A DNA stretch of 34,756 bases from B1SED10-225 sp964501415 (GCA_964501415.1 CAZCSL010000016.1:1-34756); one strand, 5' to 3'; positions 1 to 8,883 are shown, counted from the first letter of the stretch. Notes: a model not told the origin generated them from the letters alone. Made by a program: numbers and translations.

Positions 1-54
1 GAAGACACGTGATAAGATCTTATCGGTTGCATGTAAATGAATGGGTAGTCCCAT
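1..54 (-). CDS. N-terminus of an unidentified protein, cut by the window edge (possibly a nucleoside phosphorylase)
   Basis: Eighteen open codons run off the left edge on the minus strand, beginning with ATG at 52-54. A strong AGGAGGA Shine-Dalgarno lies at 61-67, seven bases upstream, which is the main reason to call a gene. The visible peptide begins MGLPIHLHATDKIL and then SRVF. The PIHxHATD..xxRV pattern reminds me of the first residues of purine/uridine phosphorylases, which continue into a GDPxRA motif, but that motif lies outside the window. The start is well supported; the family is a guess. The gene is divergent from the aldo/keto reductase, so 55-215 should hold both promoters. Confidence 0.5.
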   Translation of the reverse strand, partial: MGLPIHLHATDKILSRVF

Positions 55-163
55 ACAACTTCCTCCTCATAGATTCAATTTTGAACCTGTTTATCTATGT
101 TAATCATAACGCGAAATATAGAGGGTTTCAATGCTTTATTGTAGCTATGAACGATAATTTCAT

Positions 164-193
164 TTGTACAAAGAGATAATAATGCGTTACAAT
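164..193 (+). promoter_or_regulatory. Probable sigma-A promoter of the aldo/keto reductase
   Basis: TTGTAC at 164-169 and TACAAT at 188-193 are separated by 18 bases, and the start codon follows 22 bases later. The -10 matches five of six consensus bases and the -35 is weak. No other good candidate is seen between 55 and 215. Confidence 0.5.
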
Positions 194-215
194 ATAAGGT
201 GATGGGAGGGATTAT

Positions 216-1007
216 ATGAACATACTAAATGAAACTATAACGTTAAAAAACGGAGTTGAAATGCCCATTATAGGGTATGGTACGTGGCAAATCTTCGATG
301 GAAAAAAAGCGATAAGAACGATTCAAAACGCCTTGGACATTGGTTATAAACACATTGATACGGCGCAGATGTATGAAAATGAAAAAAGTGTGGGTAAAGC
401 GATTAAGACCTCGCATTACAACCATGCGGATATTTTTATCACTTCAAAAGTATTGCCTGGAACCAATACGTATGAAGGCACTATCCAAGCCTTCAATGAA
501 AGCATGAAAAGACTTGACATCGATGTGATGGATCTATTCTTAATCCATGCGCCACTCTCTTGGGATGATGAGGCTAATGTCGAAGTATGGAGAGCCTTAG
601 AACACCTTTATTCAAACAAACGCGTTAGAGCCATTGGGGTTTCTAATTTTTCTGCAAAAGATTTAGAAAAGCTAATCAGCAAAACCTCTATTACCCCGCA
701 TGTCAACCAAATTCGTTTTCACATCGGTCATTTTCCTAAGGAAACCTTAGCTTATTGTCAAGAAAATGATATTGTGGTAGAAGCGTATTCGCCCTTTGGA
801 AAAGGTAGTATTTTAGACCATGATACGGTGGTCTCCATGGCGAAAAAATACGCCTGTACCCCGGCACAACTGGCAATGCGTTTTTGTTTGGACAAGGGTA
901 CGGTTCCTTTACCAAAAAGTGCCAATGTCCACCGCATGAAAGAAAATGTCGCTTTAGATTTCACTTTAAGTCAAGAAGACTTAAACAAACTAGAACAATT
1001 GGATTAG
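216..1007 (+). CDS. Aldo/keto reductase
   Basis: A cytosolic NAD(P)H-dependent reductase of the AKR (beta/alpha)8-barrel family, reducing aldehydes or ketones. The catalytic tetrad is visible: Asp48 and Tyr53 in HIDTAQMYENE, Lys78 in FITSKVLP, and His111 in FLIHAPLSW. The cofactor-side motifs IGVSNFS and, late in the protein, PLPKSANVHRMKEN are also present. At 263 residues it is slightly short: the usual C-terminal loop after the last helix (about 10-15 residues, often substrate-defining) is missing, as in many bacterial AKR5-like enzymes. The start is set by GGGAGG eight bases upstream. The physiological substrate cannot be told; such enzymes are often annotated as 2,5-diketo-gluconate or methylglyoxal reductases. 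Confidence 0.93.
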   Translation: MNILNETITLKNGVEMPIIGYGTWQIFDGKKAIRTIQNALDIGYKHIDTAQMYENEKSVGKAIKTSHYNHADIFITSKVLPGTNTYEGTIQAFNESMKRLDIDVMDLFLIHAPLSWDDEANVEVWRALEHLYSNKRVRAIGVSNFSAKDLEKLISKTSITPHVNQIRFHIGHFPKETLAYCQENDIVVEAYSPFGKGSILDHDTVVSMAKKYACTPAQLAMRFCLDKGTVPLPKSANVHRMKENVALDFTLSQEDLNKLEQLD

Positions 1008-1030
1008 TAGTATATTTTAATACATATCGT

Positions 1031-1059
1031 TTGACTTTTTAGACGAAAAGAGGTCTTAT
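1031..1059 (+). promoter_or_regulatory. Possible promoter of the HMA protein gene
   Basis: TTGACT at 1031-1036 is a good -35. At 17 bases spacing lies TCTTAT (1054-1059), a mediocre -10; the better TATATA at 1057-1062 would need a 20-base spacer. It lies in the short gap after the aldo/keto reductase and suggests that the HMA gene has its own transcript. Confidence 0.4.
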
Positions 1060-1088
1060 ATAAGTAGAAACCATCATTAAGGAGTGTT

Positions 1089-1301
1089 ATGATGCAAAAA
1101 ACTTATCATGTCTTGGGCATGCACTGTGTTGGCTGTTCTACAGGCATTGCTAAAATAGTCAAACGACTAAAGGGTGTCTCAAAGGTTGAAGTCGAGCTTT
1201 CAAAAAGTAAGATTCATGTCAATTTAGATGAAACCCTAGTTACTGATCAAGCGGTCATTGATGCGGTTTCCAGATTAGGGTATAAAGCTCAAGCTGAATA
1301 A
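1089..1301 (+). CDS. Small heavy-metal-associated (HMA) domain protein, CopZ-like
   Basis: A single 70-residue ferredoxin-like HMA domain. The metal-binding loop GMHCVGCSTG carries Cys13 and Cys16 (MxCxxC), and the typical 'LKGVSKVEVEL' and 'AVSRLGYKA' strands follow. Family knowledge: such proteins carry Cu(I) (CopZ) or other soft metals to P-type ATPases in the cytosol. No copper ATPase or copper repressor lies in the window, so its partner is elsewhere. Two consecutive ATG codons (1089 and 1092) can start it; an AAGGAG precedes both. A good terminator follows at once, so it is probably monocistronic. Confidence 0.9.
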   Translation: MMQKTYHVLGMHCVGCSTGIAKIVKRLKGVSKVEVELSKSKIHVNLDETLVTDQAVIDAVSRLGYKAQAE

Positions 1302-1326
1302 AAGCCTTTTTCAAGGCTTTTTTTCT
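1301..1326 (+). terminator. Rho-independent terminator after the HMA gene
   Basis: AAAGCCTT (1301-1308), loop TTTC, AAGGCTTT (1313-1320), then a T-rich run. The stem begins at the last base of the stop codon. Confidence 0.9.
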
Positions 1327-1338
1327 TGGTTTTAGGCA

Positions 1339-1347
1339 TGCTATAAT
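1339..1347 (+). promoter_or_regulatory. Extended -10 promoter of the SRAP gene
   Basis: TGCTATAAT at 1339-1347 is a perfect extended -10 (TGn-TATAAT) 29 bases before the start codon; no convincing -35 is needed or seen. The same ATGCTATAAT string precedes two other genes in this window (near 11951 and 20972). Confidence 0.7.
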
Positions 1348-1375
1348 AAGGTATTCATAGAAATGAGGTAGATTT

Positions 1376-2065
1376 ATGTGTGGTAGGTTTACATTGACGA
1401 TTGACCCAAATACATTGGAGGAAATGTTAGAAGATACCTTTGAGGATTTGGTTTATACACAGCCTTTACCAAAGGCTGCCTATAATATTGCCCCTTCAGA
1501 AAACCTTTCTGTGATCATCTATGATAACGCGAACCAAACGTATCGTTTTGGTTATTTAAAATGGGGCTTTGAGCCTGAATTTTCTAAAACCAAAAAAGCT
1601 TATCAGATCATCAATGCTAGACTTGAATCCATCGATCAAAAACCCTTCTTTAAAGAAGCTTTTACCAAAAGGCGGTGTTTAATTTTAGCGGATGGGTTTT
1701 ATGAATGGCAAAAAACACCCCAAGGCAAACAACCGATGTATGTTAAATCAAAAAAACATAAGCTAATGGCATTTGCAGGCATTTACACCCTATCTAAAAA
1801 AACACAATCAAGCGGCGCTATCATTACTGCTGAAGCAACCGCTCATTTTGAGAGAATCCATGATCGAATGCCATTGATGATTGGGCGTGAGGACTTTAAA
1901 ACATGGTTGTTGTGTGAAACCGATAAAGACTTAAAAGACTGGGCTAAACATCGCCGTATAGAAACGATTGATTATTACCCTGTTTCTAAGGCTGTCAATA
2001 ACCCCAAAAACAAAGAAAGTACGTTAATTGAACCTATAGATGAAAAAAACCGTCCACTTTTGTAA
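1376..2065 (+). CDS. SRAP domain protein, YedK/HMCES-like abasic-site sensor
   Basis: The 229-residue protein begins MCGRFTL, so Cys2 becomes the N-terminal nucleophile after Met removal. In YedK/HMCES this cysteine forms a thiazolidine crosslink with abasic sites in single-stranded DNA, shielding them from error-prone repair. The other conserved residues are present: Asn80 in INARLES, Glu110 in DGFYEW, and His162 in HDRMPLM. Length matches the family (about 220). The start is fixed by the need for Cys2; GAGGT lies seven bases upstream. It is transcribed alone from an extended -10 promoter and ends in a terminator shared with fabV. No lexA or error-prone polymerase neighbour is seen. Confidence 0.95.
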   Translation: MCGRFTLTIDPNTLEEMLEDTFEDLVYTQPLPKAAYNIAPSENLSVIIYDNANQTYRFGYLKWGFEPEFSKTKKAYQIINARLESIDQKPFFKEAFTKRRCLILADGFYEWQKTPQGKQPMYVKSKKHKLMAFAGIYTLSKKTQSSGAIITAEATAHFERIHDRMPLMIGREDFKTWLLCETDKDLKDWAKHRRIETIDYYPVSKAVNNPKNKESTLIEPIDEKNRPLL

Positions 2066-2081
2066 TTAGTGGACGGTTTTC
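2046..2081. terminator. Bidirectional terminator between the SRAP gene and fabV
   Basis: A 13-base-pair stem, AAAACCGTCCACT (2046-2058) with AGTGGACGGTTTT (2068-2080), around a short loop. It serves the plus-strand SRAP gene and the minus-strand fabV, whose stop codon is at 2082. The left arm lies inside the SRAP coding end. Confidence 0.9.
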
Positions 2082-3269
2082 TTAGGCTTCTTTTATGAGT
2101 GATTCTATATCGACGGGTTGCTCATAATCAATGGTCTCAAAGGCAAAGCCGTTGGCTTGATAAAAATCCTTTAACATTAGCTGTGTACCTTTTAAATCGA
2201 ATATCGCTTCATCGCTAATGGTTTCCATCAAAGTTTTGGTTTTTTCTTGGGTGGCATCTTGCATCTCTAGGTGGTCGATTCTGAGGCGGCCTTGGCCATC
2301 TTGAATGGCTTGATTACCATATACCATATCTTTGAAAAGACGGTATTTATGGGCCAAAATCGATTCATGTGTTTGTTGTTTGCTCATCACATCAAACAAG
2401 CAAGAAACGTAAATAGGCATTTGGGGAATAAAGACACTTGCCTTGGTTACAACCGCTTTAGAAGATGAAATCAAGGCTTCCCCATCATAACTTTCTTTTA
2501 AGAAACGGTTGAGTGCGTCTGCGGTTTTTTCTAAGTCTTCTTTTGCTTTACCAAGTGTGCCATGCCGGTAGATTTTTTGTGTGGTTTCACCGCCGATATA
2601 CGTATAAGAGATGGTTTTAACGCCTGAGTTTAATGCGTTGTTATCTGATAATTCTTGTAACCAAGTTTGCCAATCAGACCCGCCCATCACAAAGACGGTA
2701 TCATCGATTTCTGGTTTACTCGCGGGTTCCACAGACAATGGCATCACCGTCTTTTTCGCGATATCAATGGTCTTGCCATGAGCGGTTTCACCAATGGTTT
2801 TAATCGCTGAGCGAACGAGTTCACCGCTTTTTTCATCTTTGCGGGCTCCTGAGGCTAAAGAGTAAACAACTAAATCCAGCTTTCCAAACGTTTCTTTGAT
2901 ATATTGGATTACATCTTGTTTCATTTCTTTAGAAAAGGCATCGCCAATAAAGTCTTTATGGGTTTGATTAAGTTTGCGCGTATGTTTTTGGAAAAAGATA
3001 TTGTTCCAATAGCCCGCGGTTCCGGTCCGTTTGCCTTTAGGTTCAGATTCAAAACAAACGTTGATGGTGTTGGCGTTTGAACCAAAGGCTAAGGCAATTC
3101 TTGTGGCTAGGCCATAACCCGAAGACCCCCCGATAATTAAGACGTTGATCGGGTTTCCAAAGGTGTCTTTTTCTTTAGCTTCTGCAATTTGTTTTAAGAC
3201 ATATTGTTCTTGTCCTAAAGGATGACAATTGGTAAAAACGTTAGAACGTATTTTAGGTTTAATAATCAT
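2082..3269 (-). CDS. fabV: FabV-type trans-2-enoyl-CoA/ACP reductase
   Basis: Reduces trans-2-enoyl-ACP or -CoA with NADH. The family covers FabV, the triclosan-resistant enoyl-ACP reductase of type II fatty acid synthesis, and Ter, the crotonyl-CoA reductase of some fermenters. The 395-residue product starts MIIKPKIRSN, the family's usual start. Visible motifs: nucleotide-binding IGGSSGYGLA (about 47-56), SEPKGKRTGTAGYWN (about 75-89), YSLASGAR, and the catalytic Tyr234-x8-Lys243 within YRHGTLGKAK. The start is at 3269 because AGGAGA lies six bases upstream; an in-frame ATG 26 codons earlier would add residues foreign to the family. Probably co-transcribed with the upstream phosphodiesterase (74-base gap). 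No other fatty acid synthesis gene is nearby, so a role with fermentation (Ter) is as likely as lipid synthesis. Confidence 0.94.
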   Translation of the reverse strand: MIIKPKIRSNVFTNCHPLGQEQYVLKQIAEAKEKDTFGNPINVLIIGGSSGYGLATRIALAFGSNANTINVCFESEPKGKRTGTAGYWNNIFFQKHTRKLNQTHKDFIGDAFSKEMKQDVIQYIKETFGKLDLVVYSLASGARKDEKSGELVRSAIKTIGETAHGKTIDIAKKTVMPLSVEPASKPEIDDTVFVMGGSDWQTWLQELSDNNALNSGVKTISYTYIGGETTQKIYRHGTLGKAKEDLEKTADALNRFLKESYDGEALISSSKAVVTKASVFIPQMPIYVSCLFDVMSKQQTHESILAHKYRLFKDMVYGNQAIQDGQGRLRIDHLEMQDATQEKTKTLMETISDEAIFDLKGTQLMLKDFYQANGFAFETIDYEQPVDIESLIKEA

Positions 3270-3343
3270 AGTTATCTCCTTAAGTTTATTAGTGATAGAA
3301 ATAGGGTATGTTGCATTATGATGGTATTTCATTTGTTGCTTCA

Positions 3344-5179
3344 TCAATCAGAGAATAATTCTCTTAAAATATCTGTATAAAGACTTCTAGTATATTGAGA
3401 ATACGCAACCTCGCGGGCCAAAATTGGATCGTCTGTGATGATGGCATCCAGGCCAAGTAGCGTCATTTCTCTTAATTCATTTTTATCATTTACCGTCCAT
3501 ACATAGACGCTTTTATCTAAACGGTGAATGGCATCGACATAATGTTCATTATTGAGTAATATATCTTTTCTAAAAGCATAAGCATCCACATAGGGCAAGC
3601 GAATTAAACGGTCGAAATTACCGATAAAGTTCGGCATTAACAACACGGTTTTTAGTTCCGGTTCTTCTGCTTTAAAGCGTTCTAAAGCGCTGTTGGAAAA
3701 CGCCAAAATCTGAACGGTAGATAAATCGTACTCCAGTTCATACAATAAGGAAATAACCTTGTCTTCAATACCGGGTGCGGTGGTTTTTAAATCGATATAC
3801 ACGTCAGCTTGCCCATCAATCAACAACAAGGCTTCTTTAAGGGTGGGGATATGTTCGCCGGCAAATTCATCAGAAAACCACGACCCTGCATCTAGTAAGG
3901 ACAATTCTTCATACGTTAAATCTCTCACCAACCGTGAGGTGGCGTCATCGGTCGTACGTCCCGTTGTATAGTCATGAATGAGCACGATTTCGCCATCGCT
4001 GCTTAGGTGAATATCAATTTCAATGCCGTTGGCCCCATCCTCTAAACCTTGTTTAATAGAGGCAATCGTGTTTTCAGGCGCGCTTAGCGATGAGCCACGG
4101 TGGGCAACGATATCTGGGGGATTTAAAAACGCGAGTGGCAAGCGGTCTTGTGAGATCAAATTGATGGTGTTGATGGTGTTGAGTACGAACAAAGCCAGTA
4201 AAATAACCGCAACGGATAATCTAACCCAAGCATTTTTAAATATGTTTTTGATCGCACTATTGGTAGGCATCGGAAACTTTAACGAAATCTGATGATTGGC
4301 ATTTTCATAATACCATGCACTCATCCAAGCGAAGTTTACGGGAATTAAAATCAGGGTGGCTAAAAAAGCGATGGCCGCATAAATGACATAAAGAATCGTT
4401 AAAAGAAAAGCCAAAACCACAGCTTGTTGGTAAGCCAGCATTATAAATAAGGCAACAAGGCCAATAATGCCTAAATAAAGTACATACAAAAAGAGATTTA
4501 AGACTAGATTCAATAAAATAAACTCAATGATAATCTTAAGACGGTGTTTTTTTAGGTGAAATAGGTTACCTCTTAACAATTTCAAACTATCGCCGTTTTC
4601 AATATTGGCAATATTGATGATGAAAAACGTCTCGATAAACATGATAAACAAAAACAACAGCGTCATATAAGTTAGCACCATCAACCATTGATACGTCTGC
4701 ATCTCCTCTAAAATAACGGGCGGGATATCAAAGGTTGAGGCTATACCTGCAAAATGCATCAAATGCACGATGACGATAAAAAAGAACGCGGGCAAAATCA
4801 GTTTGATATGATGGGTTTTCAAGGTTTTTAGCACATGTTTGCTGCCTAAACTCAAAAACTTAGTGAAGTTAATCTTAATGCCTTGTTCTGAATAATGATA
4901 TAGTAGCGATAAAAATAGTAGTTCTACAATCATAAACATCGCAAAGATAATGACGATAACCACGGCGGCTATGATACTTGAAGGCGAGGTTAAAAAGGCT
5001 ATCGCATTGCGGTTGGAAATGTAGACATACCCACTGATTGAAAGCGCAAGTTGCAATATGAAATTAATCAAAGGAAAAATAATCAAAAACCCTAGTAGCC
5101 GGTATAAGACTTCAAATGCGATTAAGGTTTTAAAATTAATCTTCATCAAGGCAATCATGGTTTGTACGCGATTAATCAT
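3344..5179 (-). CDS. Membrane-anchored glycerophosphodiester phosphodiesterase
   Basis: Hydrolyses glycerophosphodiesters to glycerol-3-phosphate and an alcohol. A long N-terminal region (about residues 18-345) holds roughly eight hydrophobic segments, as in the GDPD-associated membrane domain family. The C-terminal GDPD domain (about 355-605) shows the catalytic signature: VAHRGSS...APENT near 358-370, EIDIHLSSDG with its metal-binding Glu/Asp, LIHD, and the closing ITDDP. At 611 residues it matches membrane-fused GDPDs. AAAGGAG precedes the start. It has its own promoter after the hydrogenase terminator and leads into fabV, so a lipid turnover unit is plausible. Confidence 0.93.
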   Translation of the reverse strand: MINRVQTMIALMKINFKTLIAFEVLYRLLGFLIIFPLINFILQLALSISGYVYISNRNAIAFLTSPSSIIAAVVIVIIFAMFMIVELLFLSLLYHYSEQGIKINFTKFLSLGSKHVLKTLKTHHIKLILPAFFFIVIVHLMHFAGIASTFDIPPVILEEMQTYQWLMVLTYMTLLFLFIMFIETFFIINIANIENGDSLKLLRGNLFHLKKHRLKIIIEFILLNLVLNLFLYVLYLGIIGLVALFIMLAYQQAVVLAFLLTILYVIYAAIAFLATLILIPVNFAWMSAWYYENANHQISLKFPMPTNSAIKNIFKNAWVRLSVAVILLALFVLNTINTINLISQDRLPLAFLNPPDIVAHRGSSLSAPENTIASIKQGLEDGANGIEIDIHLSSDGEIVLIHDYTTGRTTDDATSRLVRDLTYEELSLLDAGSWFSDEFAGEHIPTLKEALLLIDGQADVYIDLKTTAPGIEDKVISLLYELEYDLSTVQILAFSNSALERFKAEEPELKTVLLMPNFIGNFDRLIRLPYVDAYAFRKDILLNNEHYVDAIHRLDKSVYVWTVNDKNELREMTLLGLDAIITDDPILAREVAYSQYTRSLYTDILRELFSD

Positions 5180-5212
5180 ATCTTATGGCTCCTTTGTGCT
5201 CATTAATTACGT

Positions 5213-5241
5213 ATTATAACATACTCTTTGGCACATATAAA
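5213..5241 (-). promoter_or_regulatory. Promoter of the GDPD-fabV unit
   Basis: On the minus strand TTTATA (5236-5241) and TATAAT (5213-5218) are 17 bases apart, with TG one base before the -10 (extended -10). It sits between the hydrogenase terminator and the GDPD start at 5179. Confidence 0.7.
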
Positions 5242-5243
5242 AG

Positions 5244-5281
5244 AAACACCCATGCATCTTAATTAAAATGCATGGGTGTTT
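5244..5281 (-). terminator. Terminator of the hydCBA operon
   Basis: AAACACCCATGCAT (5244-5257) pairs with ATGCATGGGTGTTT (5268-5281). It begins a few bases past the hydA stop, and on the minus strand is followed by a T-rich stretch. Confidence 0.9.
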
Positions 5282-5287
5282 TTATGG

Positions 5288-7042
5288 TTAGATTCTTTCC
5301 TTAGCGCTGTAGGTCGTATGCAATAACTCATGAGCCTTTTTGGATCCAGGCTTACCTAAGAATGAAGCATACAGTTTTTGGACTTCCTTGTTTTCGTGAG
5401 ATTTTCTGACATTCATGTTTTCATCCATTGCATAAAGGGCTTTACGGCGTTTGTCAAGGACTTTGATATTGCCATGATGGAACGGTTGTCCACCGCCACC
5501 AATACAACCACCTGGACAAGCCATGATTTCAATCGCATCAAAGTGTGAATAACCTTCTCTGATATCTTCTAACAATTTACGCGCATTGCCGAGTTCATGG
5601 GCAATACCGATTTTTAGCGTTTTTCCGTTAACTTCAATAGAGGCCTCACGAATGCCTTCCATACCACGCATAGCCTTGAAATCAACGTTTTTGAGTTCTT
5701 TACCTGTCATCATTTCATAAGCGGTTCGGCTCGCGGCTTCAATGACCCCACCAGTAGCACCAAAAATCGTCGCCGCACCGGTTGATTCGCCTAATAGATT
5801 ATCAAAGCCTCTTTCTGGTAAGCTTTTAAAGTCAATGGCCGCTTCTTTAATCATCCGCGCAAGTTCTCTTGTGGTCAATACGTGATCAACATCGGGATAG
5901 CCTTCTTTACTGAGTTCTTCACGATGCGCTTCATTTTTCTTTGAAACACAAGGCATGATCGAAACCATATTGATATCTTTAGGATCGACACCGATTTTTT
6001 CGGCATAATAAGTCTTACTTAAAGCCCCTACCATCGATTGTGGTGATTTACAACTAGATGGCACCTCAAGCAAGTCTGAGAACTGGTGTTCTATAAACTG
6101 TACCCACGCTGGGCAACATGAGGTTAGCATGGGCAACGGTTTGTCGTTTTCAATACGGTCAACGAGTTCGTTTGCTTCTTCTACGATCGTTAAATCGGCG
6201 CCAAAATTGGTATCGAACACCGCATCAAAGCCAAGACGCTTTAACGCCGAGACAATTTTACCCGTCGATATTTCACCCGGAGCATAACCAAAGGCTTCTC
6301 CAAGGGCAACGCGCACCGCTGGAGCCACTTGTACGACGTTGTGTTTATGTTCGGTGTTCAGTGAACGCCATACATGGGAAGTAGCGGGCATGGCTACTAA
6401 GGCTGCGGTTGGACATACCGATACACACTGGCCGCAATACGTACAAGACGTATCGCTCATATCTAGGTGATATGCCGTAGATACGACCACATCAAAACCG
6501 CGTTTTAAAGGCGATAGAACACCAACGGTTTGAACGTCATCACACATCGTAATACAACGACGGCACATGATACATTTATTGGGATCTTTTAAAATCGCGC
6601 CACTGGTGTCATCGATGGGATGTTTCATCATTTCACCAGGATAGTGGATTTCTCTAATGTTCATTTCTTGGGCAAGTTCTTGCAGTTCACAATCTAAGTT
6701 TTTAATACACGTTAAGCAATCTTTGGGATGATTAGACAAAAGCAATTCCAAAGAGGTTCTTCTGCCCATGACCGCTTTTAGCGTATCGGTTTGTATTCTC
6801 AAGCCATCGGTTACTTTTTCTGCACAGGAAGGGACTAAAGAGCCTCTTTCTTCGTTTTCTACTAAGCAAACGCGACAGTTGGCATTTTGATTGACAGCGC
6901 CAATTTCATGTAAGTTTAAGTGACAAAGTGTAGGAATATCAACGCCCACTTTTTTAGCGGCTTGATGAATGGTGGTGCCTTTTTCTACGGTCACTTGAAT
7001 ATCATTAATGTAACAAGTAATCATTTTATCAATTAATTTCAT
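5288..7042 (-). CDS. hydA: [FeFe] hydrogenase catalytic subunit, HydA of a HydABC-type complex
   Basis: Carries the H-cluster and makes or oxidises H2 in the cytosol. Domain order in 584 residues: N-terminal [2Fe-2S] domain (Cys in TLCHLN, ANCRVC and PSC), a His-Cys3 cluster segment (HPKDCLTC...LDC, about 105-120), two [4Fe-4S] motifs (CIMCRRCITMC, CTYCGQCVSVCP), then the H-cluster domain. All three H-cluster signatures are intact: TSCCPAW (about 305-311), MPCVSKKNE (about 363) and MACPGGCIGGGGQP (about 510). The short small-subunit tail is present. The start is chosen from GGGAGG eight bases upstream. It follows hydB by 14 bases. With HydB and HydC it should form the trimeric NADH/ferredoxin-dependent type, known in Thermotoga and acetogens to bifurcate electrons. 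The maturases HydEFG are not in this window. Confidence 0.96.
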   Translation of the reverse strand: MKLIDKMITCYINDIQVTVEKGTTIHQAAKKVGVDIPTLCHLNLHEIGAVNQNANCRVCLVENEERGSLVPSCAEKVTDGLRIQTDTLKAVMGRRTSLELLLSNHPKDCLTCIKNLDCELQELAQEMNIREIHYPGEMMKHPIDDTSGAILKDPNKCIMCRRCITMCDDVQTVGVLSPLKRGFDVVVSTAYHLDMSDTSCTYCGQCVSVCPTAALVAMPATSHVWRSLNTEHKHNVVQVAPAVRVALGEAFGYAPGEISTGKIVSALKRLGFDAVFDTNFGADLTIVEEANELVDRIENDKPLPMLTSCCPAWVQFIEHQFSDLLEVPSSCKSPQSMVGALSKTYYAEKIGVDPKDINMVSIMPCVSKKNEAHREELSKEGYPDVDHVLTTRELARMIKEAAIDFKSLPERGFDNLLGESTGAATIFGATGGVIEAASRTAYEMMTGKELKNVDFKAMRGMEGIREASIEVNGKTLKIGIAHELGNARKLLEDIREGYSHFDAIEIMACPGGCIGGGGQPFHHGNIKVLDKRRKALYAMDENMNVRKSHENKEVQKLYASFLGKPGSKKAHELLHTTYSAKERI

Positions 7043-7056
7043 ATGATGAACCTCCC

Positions 7057-8883
7057 TTAAGGTTTAATAATCGCATCAACTGGACAAGCATCGTAACAAG
7101 CACCACACGAGATACAAGCCTCTTGGTCGATGACGTGTGTTTCTTTGACTTTGCCTTCAATGCAGTCGACTGGACAAACTTTTTTACACTTTGTACAGCC
7201 AATACATTTGTCAGGGTCGATGGTATAGGCTTTATTTTTACGTTGGTAGGCATAATCCTCGTATTCTTTATAAAAATACTTCATCGTTGATAATACGGGG
7301 TTAGGTGCAGATTGGCCTAAGCCACACAACGAAGCATGCGATATATTCTCACCTAACGTCTTTAACGTATTTAAATCCTCTGGTTTGCCTTCCATATTAA
7401 CCAAACGTTCCAAGATTTCATACATACGTTTGGTCCCGATGCGACAAGGCGTACATTTACCACAAGATTCATCTTGCGTAAAATCCAAATAGAATTTTGC
7501 GATTTCAACCATATCGCTGTCTTCATCCATAACGATCATACCACCGCTACCCATCATCGCACCGATGGATTGTAAGGAATCATAATCGATAGGCGTATCA
7601 AAGAATTCTTCTGTGATGACGCCACCTGAAGGTCCACCAATCTGAACGGCTTTGATTTTCTTACCTTCTGGATGACCGCCGCCAATATCATAAATAATTT
7701 CTCTAAACGTGGTTCCCATAGGGACTTCTACTAAGCCAATATTTCTAATGTTTCCAGCCAACGCGAATACTTTTGTCCCTTTGGAATTTTTGGTACCAAA
7801 GGATCTAAACCATTCTGCGCCATTAAGTAATATGGCCGGTACGTTGGCAAAGGTCTCAACATTATTTACATTTGAAGGCTTGCCTCTAAACCCATATTCA
7901 GAAGGGAATGGCGGTTTTTTGGAAGGCTCTCCACGATACCCTTCCATCGAATGGATCAAAGCGGTCTCTTCACCACAAACAAAAGCGCCGGCACCAATTT
8001 TGACTTCAATATTGAAATCAAAACCACTACCCAAGATATCGTTGCCTAAGAATCCATAAGCCTGGGCATCTTCAATCGCTTTATAAAGAGGGGCTAAGGA
8101 GGATTCATATTCAGCACGAATATAGATTAATCCAGTATTGGCACCAATGGCATACCCACCGATAATCATCGCTTCAACCAATGAATGGGGGTCGCCTTCA
8201 ATTAAACTACGGTCCATGAACGCACCGGGGTCACCTTCATCGGCATTACAAATCATATATTTTTCATCGCTGTCTTCAGCGGCACAAAATTGCCACTTTA
8301 GACCCGTGGGGAAGCCACCGCCACCACGGCCGCGCAAGTTAGAGTCTCTAATCACTTGAACGACATCATTAGGGGTTTGTTCGCTAAGCGCATTGGCCAA
8401 AGCCAAATAGCCGTCTTTAGCGATATACTCATCAATATCTTCAGGATTGATATCGCCACAGTTTCTAAGCGCAATACGGACTTGTTTTTGATAAAATCCG
8501 ATATCTTCTAATGCTTTGATTTTTTTCTCATCATTCGGATTGGTATAAACCAAACGTTCAACCACTTCGTGGTTTAAACAATGACTCTCAACAATCTCAT
8601 CAATATCAGCGGCTTGTACATTAACGTAAGCTACGTTATCTTCTTTGACCACAACGATTGGACCGATACCACAAAAAAGCAAACACCCAACGGGCTTTAC
8701 TTCTACTTTTGCATCAAGATTGTGTTTTTTCAAAGCTGTTTCAAACGCCTTTGGAATCGCACTAGCACCGGATGATAAACAAGAGGTTCCTACACAAAGC
8801 AACACGGTGAAGCTTTGGTCAGTCGGCTTTTTCAAGTTCTTTTTGTAGCTTTTAAGTTCCGAGAGTGAACGTATTTTAGCCAT
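7057..8883 (-). CDS. hydB: HydB, NuoF-like flavin/NADH subunit of the hydrogenase
   Basis: Binds FMN and NAD(H) and connects them to iron-sulfur clusters. Domain order in 608 residues: N-terminal thioredoxin-like [2Fe-2S] domain with Cys in LLCVGTSC and GCLLFCG (about 25-110); the Complex I 51-kDa domain with GRGGGGFPTGLKW (about 183-196) and the FMN/NADH-binding region with ICNADEGDPGAFMDR; SLBB region; SCGKCTPCRIGT cluster motif (about 472); and a C-terminal two-cluster ferredoxin (CIGCTKCKKVCP, CISCGACYDACP). The extra N- and C-terminal domains distinguish it from plain NuoF and match electron-bifurcating hydrogenase HydB. Its ATG overlaps the hydC stop by one base (TAATG), indicating translational coupling. 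Confidence 0.96.
   Translation of the reverse strand: MAKIRSLSELKSYKKNLKKPTDQSFTVLLCVGTSCLSSGASAIPKAFETALKKHNLDAKVEVKPVGCLLFCGIGPIVVVKEDNVAYVNVQAADIDEIVESHCLNHEVVERLVYTNPNDEKKIKALEDIGFYQKQVRIALRNCGDINPEDIDEYIAKDGYLALANALSEQTPNDVVQVIRDSNLRGRGGGGFPTGLKWQFCAAEDSDEKYMICNADEGDPGAFMDRSLIEGDPHSLVEAMIIGGYAIGANTGLIYIRAEYESSLAPLYKAIEDAQAYGFLGNDILGSGFDFNIEVKIGAGAFVCGEETALIHSMEGYRGEPSKKPPFPSEYGFRGKPSNVNNVETFANVPAILLNGAEWFRSFGTKNSKGTKVFALAGNIRNIGLVEVPMGTTFREIIYDIGGGHPEGKKIKAVQIGGPSGGVITEEFFDTPIDYDSLQSIGAMMGSGGMIVMDEDSDMVEIAKFYLDFTQDESCGKCTPCRIGTKRMYEILERLVNMEGKPEDLNTLKTLGENISHASLCGLGQSAPNPVLSTMKYFYKEYEDYAYQRKNKAYTIDPDKCIGCTKCKKVCPVDCIEGKVKETHVIDQEACISCGACYDACPVDAIIKP

Noticed and set aside
3270..3347. FabV extended upstream by 26 residues
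   Set aside because: The extension is foreign to the family, overlaps the end of the upstream gene, and the ribosome site sits before the ATG at 3269.
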